Assembly (NCBI GenBank): GCA_002425245.1
Contig: DILW01000176.1
Coordinates: 1 to 55,268, forward strand
DNA: 55,268 nucleotides
Source of the DNA: Betaproteobacteria bacterium UBA5582
GTDB lineage: Bacteria > Pseudomonadota > Gammaproteobacteria > Burkholderiales > Rhodocyclaceae
Reading direction: 5' to 3'
Shown in pieces: positions 52,305 to 55,268 of the stretch. Numbering within the stretch: position 1 is the stretch's first letter; every line of letters begins with the position of its first letter. A program made the translations under genes and the position numbers. The notes under the pieces were generated by a model that was given only the letters and a program-made list of their open reading frames with translations, was not told the origin of the DNA and did no database searches.

Positions 52305-54569
52305 ATGCACACGATTCAATCCGCTTCCGTAGTCCGCCCGCTTTTTGCCTGGCGCAAGTTCTGGGCCCACCGTTTCGGCCCGGCACCCTTCCTCCCCATG
52401 TCGCGGGCCGAGATGGACCAGCTCGGCTGGGATTCCTGCGACATCATCCTGATTACCGGCGACGCCTATATCGATCACCCAAGCTTCGGCATGGCGTTGA
52501 TCGGGCGCCTGCTCGAGGCCCAGGGCTTTCGCGTCGGCATCATCAGCCAGCCGGACTGGAATTCGGCGGCCGATTTCCGCCGGCTCGGCAAACCCAACCT
52601 GTTCTTCGGCGTCACCGCCGGCAACATGGATTCGATGGTCAACCGCTATACCTCGGACCGCAAACCGCGCTCGGACGACGCCTACACGCCGCACGGCGAG
52701 GCCAACAAGCGCCCGGACCGCGCCGTCACCGTATACGCCCAGCGCTGCCGCGAGGCCTTTCCCGGCTCGGCCGTGGTGATCGGCTCGATTGAGGCCAGCC
52801 TGCGGCGCATCGCCCACTACGACTACTGGTCGGACAAGGTGCGTCGCTCGGTGCTGCCTGACTCCAAGGCCGACCTGCTGGTCTTCGGCAATGCCGAACG
52901 CGCCATCGTCGAGCTGGCGCATCGCCTGGCCAAAGGCGAGAAGGTTTCGGAAATCCGCGACCTGCGCGGCACCGCCTTCATGGTCGGGCGCGACTGGCTG
53001 CCGTCCGCTGAGTGGGAAGAGATGGACTCGACCGAAGTCGATACTCCCGGGCCGCTGGTCAAACACGCCGATCCCTACGCGATGGACGATAGCGCCGAGA
53101 CAAGCGCCTGCGCCACACCGGCTGCCGCTGACGGTGCCCAACCCGTGCGCATCGTCTCGCGTGCCGAGCGCCTGGCTGCCCGGCGCGAGCGCCGCGCCCA
53201 CACCGTCGTCCGCCTGCCGGCTTACGAGCAGGTCAAGGACGATCCGGTGCTCTACGCCCACGCCTCGCGCACCTTCCACCTCGAATCCAATCCGGGCAAC
53301 GCCCGCGCGCTGCGCCAGGCACACGGCGAGCGCGACGTCTGGCTGAATCCGCCGCCGGTACCGCTGACTACCGAGGAACTCGACGGCGTCTACGAGCTGC
53401 CCTACGCGCGGCGGCCGCATCCGGCCTATGGCGAAGCCAAGATTCCGGCCTGGGAAATGATCCGCTTCTCGGTAAACATCATGCGCGGCTGCTTCGGTGG
53501 CTGCACCTTTTGCTCGATCACCGAGCACGAAGGGCGCATCATCCAGAGTCGCTCCGAGGATTCGGTGATCCGCGAGATCGAGGAAATGCGTGACAAGACG
53601 CCGGGCTTCACCGGCATCGTCTCCGATCTTGGCGGACCCACCGCCAACATGTACCACTTGAAGTGCAAGGACGAGAAGATCGAAGCGGCCTGCCGCCGGC
53701 TGTCCTGTGTCTATCCCGACATCTGCGAGAACCTCGGTACCGACCACACGCCGCTGATTTCGCTCTACCGCCGGGCGCGCAGCCTGAAAGGAGTCAAGAA
53801 GGTGCTGATCGGCTCCGGCCTGCGCTACGACCTGGCGGTCCGCTCGCCCGAGTACATCAAGGAACTGGTCCAGCACCACGTCGGCGGCTATCTGAAGATC
53901 GCTCCGGAACACACCGAGGATGGCCCGCTATCGAAAATGATGAAGCCCGGCATCGGCAGCTACGACCGCTTCAAGCAATTGTTCGACCGCTTCTCCCGCG
54001 AAGCCGGCAAGGAGCAGTACTTGATTCCGTACTTCATCGCGGCGCACCCGGGCACGCAGGATACGGACATGGTCAATCTGGCGCTGTGGCTGAAGAAGAA
54101 CAACTTCCGCCTCGACCAGGTGCAGACCTTCCTGCCGACGCCGATGGCCCTGGCCACGACCATGTACCACACCGAGAAGAACCCGCTGAAGAAGCTGCAC
54201 CGGCAGGGCGGGGAAACCGTCGGCGCCGTACGCGGTGCGCGCCAGCGCAAGCTGCACAAGGCTTTCCTGCGTTATCACGACCCGGAAAACTGGCCGCTGC
54301 TGCGCGAAGCCTTGAAGGAAATGGGCCGCGCCGACCTGATCGGCAACGGCAAGAAGCAGCTGGTGCCAGCCTGGCAACCGGCTGGTACTGGCATGAAGGC
54401 TGCGGCGACCGTTGCCGCAGCCTCAAGAGCGACGCCGGGCGGAAAATCTGCGCCTGGCAGACCGGGTGGCTCGACCCACGGCAAGCCGCGCACCGCTCAT
54501 TCTGCCTCGGGCGCCCGTCCGGCGACCGCATCGCGTCCCGCAGCACGCAAGAAGAATTCGTCACGATAA
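52305..54569 (+). CDS. ygiQ: YgiQ-family radical SAM protein
   Basis: The 754-residue protein matches E. coli YgiQ from the first residues (FGPAPFLPMSRAEMDQLGWD). It has a B12-binding-like N-terminal region and the radical SAM cluster motif CFGGCTFC (Cys396, 400, 403). A C-terminal domain of unknown function contains RYHDPENW. The reaction is not known. The last 70 residues are an Ala/Ser/Gly/Pro/Arg-rich low-complexity tail of basic charge, perhaps disordered. A TAAAAT box lies only 5 bases before the ATG, too close for a normal promoter. Confidence 0.93.
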   Translation: MHTIQSASVVRPLFAWRKFWAHRFGPAPFLPMSRAEMDQLGWDSCDIILITGDAYIDHPSFGMALIGRLLEAQGFRVGIISQPDWNSAADFRRLGKPNLFFGVTAGNMDSMVNRYTSDRKPRSDDAYTPHGEANKRPDRAVTVYAQRCREAFPGSAVVIGSIEASLRRIAHYDYWSDKVRRSVLPDSKADLLVFGNAERAIVELAHRLAKGEKVSEIRDLRGTAFMVGRDWLPSAEWEEMDSTEVDTPGPLVKHADPYAMDDSAETSACATPAAADGAQPVRIVSRAERLAARRERRAHTVVRLPAYEQVKDDPVLYAHASRTFHLESNPGNARALRQAHGERDVWLNPPPVPLTTEELDGVYELPYARRPHPAYGEAKIPAWEMIRFSVNIMRGCFGGCTFCSITEHEGRIIQSRSEDSVIREIEEMRDKTPGFTGIVSDLGGPTANMYHLKCKDEKIEAACRRLSCVYPDICENLGTDHTPLISLYRRARSLKGVKKVLIGSGLRYDLAVRSPEYIKELVQHHVGGYLKIAPEHTEDGPLSKMMKPGIGSYDRFKQLFDRFSREAGKEQYLIPYFIAAHPGTQDTDMVNLALWLKKNNFRLDQVQTFLPTPMALATTMYHTEKNPLKKLHRQGGETVGAVRGARQRKLHKAFLRYHDPENWPLLREALKEMGRADLIGNGKKQLVPAWQPAGTGMKAAATVAAASRATPGGKSAPGRPGGSTHGKPRTAHSASGARPATASRPAARKKNSSR

Positions 54570-54587
54570 AAAACCAGGGAGAACCGC

Positions 54588-54980
54588 ATGGAAGAAAAAC
54601 AGGCCACCACCTACGAGAAAATCGGCGGCGAAGCGACAGTCGGCAAACTGGCCGACCGCTTCTACGAACTGATGGACACCGTTCCCCAGTTTGCAGAACT
54701 GCGCGCGATGCACCCGCCCAGCCTGGCCGGCTCGCGCGACAAGCTGTTCAAGTTCCTCTCCGGCTGGTTCGGCGGTCCCGACCTGTTCGTCGAGGAATAC
54801 GGCCACCCGCGCCTGCGTGCCCGCCACATGCCGTTTTCCATTGGCACGCAGGAACGCGACCAGTGGGTCGCCTGCATGGTGCTGGCGATGGAAGACGTCG
54901 GCATCGAGGAAGACATCCGCAAGGTCTTGCTGAACAACTTCTTCAACACCGCCGACTTCATGCGCAACAAGGAAGGCTGA
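54588..54980 (+). CDS. Group II truncated haemoglobin
   Basis: The 130-residue globin has the group II pattern YEKIGGEATVGKLADRFYELM, HPPSLAGSRDKLFKFLSGWFGG and GHPRLRARHMPF, which holds the proximal His. The conserved Trp of helix G is in ERDQWVACM. These proteins bind oxygen or nitric oxide and may supply electrons or protect against reactive species. It starts 18 bases after ygiQ, with a GGAGAA site. Confidence 0.93.
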   Translation: MEEKQATTYEKIGGEATVGKLADRFYELMDTVPQFAELRAMHPPSLAGSRDKLFKFLSGWFGGPDLFVEEYGHPRLRARHMPFSIGTQERDQWVACMVLAMEDVGIEEDIRKVLLNNFFNTADFMRNKEG

Positions 54981-54983
54981 GCG

Positions 54984-55268
54984 TCAGCGCCGTTCGCCGG
55001 CGACCTCGCTGAAGAAGGCCCAGATCGTGTCGTTGGCAGCGAGTGCCTGCGAAGCGCCTTCCTTGCCGCGGCGCACGGTTTCGGCGCCGGGCCAGGAATG
55101 GCCACCGCTGCTGGTCACGCAGAGCTGGACCGTGGCACCCTCGCGGCAAGCCTTGTAGCGCTCGCACCAGGCGCCGGGTCGCTCCAGTGTGCGTTCCGGC
55201 CCGCTCTGGCAGGCGTTGCGGGCGACCCAGCGGCTGACCGTTTGCGGTACCGACACGAAATCCATGAC
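54984..55268 (-). CDS. PHB-depolymerase/LpqC-family esterase, C-terminal part
   Basis: Only the last 95 codons are present; the frame is open to the window edge. The segment shows VARNACQSGP, WCERYKACREGATVQLC and GGHSWPGAE, then NDTIWAFFSEV. This is the C-terminal pattern of the LpqC/PHB-depolymerase esterases, with the catalytic His in GHSWPG. The Ser nucleophile and the signal peptide would lie beyond the edge. It converges on the haemoglobin gene with a 3-base gap. Confidence 0.8.
   Translation of the reverse strand, partial: VMDFVSVPQTVSRWVARNACQSGPERTLERPGAWCERYKACREGATVQLCVTSSGGHSWPGAETVRRGKEGASQALAANDTIWAFFSEVAGERR

Overview
The window looks like a chromosomal contig of a high-GC betaproteobacterium, most plausibly a member of the Rhodocyclales (Dechloromonas/Azonexus-like). 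This is inferred from the pyrG-kdsA-eno-ftsB gene order, the gene content and the GC-rich codon use; it is not proven. The left edge is a true contig end: bases 1-37 match the Illumina TruSeq universal adapter at 33 of 37 positions, so genomic sequence starts at base 38. Coding density is very high. No gene-free stretch exceeds 300 bases; the longest is about 260 bases (17120-17379). I saw no tRNA, rRNA, CRISPR array, insertion sequence or prophage.

Layout. (1) 38-7718, housekeeping: truncated nnr, a histone-deacetylase-like hydrolase and a thioredoxin/TPR protein on the minus strand, then pyrG-kdsA-eno-ftsB and a peroxiredoxin/SlyD pair on the plus strand. (2) 7731-13093: an exported metallophosphoesterase, a methyl-accepting chemotaxis protein and mutS. 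(3) 13179-15461: a less GC-rich insert with a Fic-domain protein and a DUF3883 (nuclease-fold) protein, preceded by an array of TGTCGA inverted repeats. (4) 15462-17119: lplT and a small cupin. (5) 17380-41721: a complete type VI secretion (T6SS) locus, tssA-B-C-hcp-E-F-G-H(clpV)-vgrG, then an adaptor/spike module (DUF2169-pentapeptide, pentapeptide, DUF3540, DUF4150 PAAR-like), then tssJ-K-L-M, a small unknown gene and a SecB paralogue. (6) 41877-47706: a tightly coupled chain of LysR regulator, alr, radA and a YbbP-type permease. (7) 47781-52229: a FecR-domain protein and an OmpA lipoprotein converging on a STAS / metallo-beta-lactamase / CHASE2-PP2C signalling operon. (8) 52305-55268: ygiQ, a group II truncated haemoglobin and the 3' end of a PHB-depolymerase-family esterase.

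How the T6SS genes work together. TssJ-L-M form the envelope complex. TssE-F-G-K form the baseplate, TssA primes assembly, TssB/C form the sheath, Hcp the tube, and ClpV recycles the sheath. VgrG and the DUF4150 protein form the tip, and DUF2169 and its companions are expected to load cargo onto it. All parts needed to fire are present, but no recognisable toxin/immunity pair lies inside the locus.

Most interesting points. VgrG ends in 27 uninterrupted heptapeptides (consensus x-hydrophobic-T-G-hydrophobic-x-hydrophobic). The locus closes with an unrecognised 118-residue protein followed by a SecB-like chaperone in which three of the four E. coli positions tied to SecA binding are changed; this pair could be a T6SS-dedicated chaperone/client module. 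The Fic/DUF3883 pair with its operator array is a possible acquired toxin or defence cassette.
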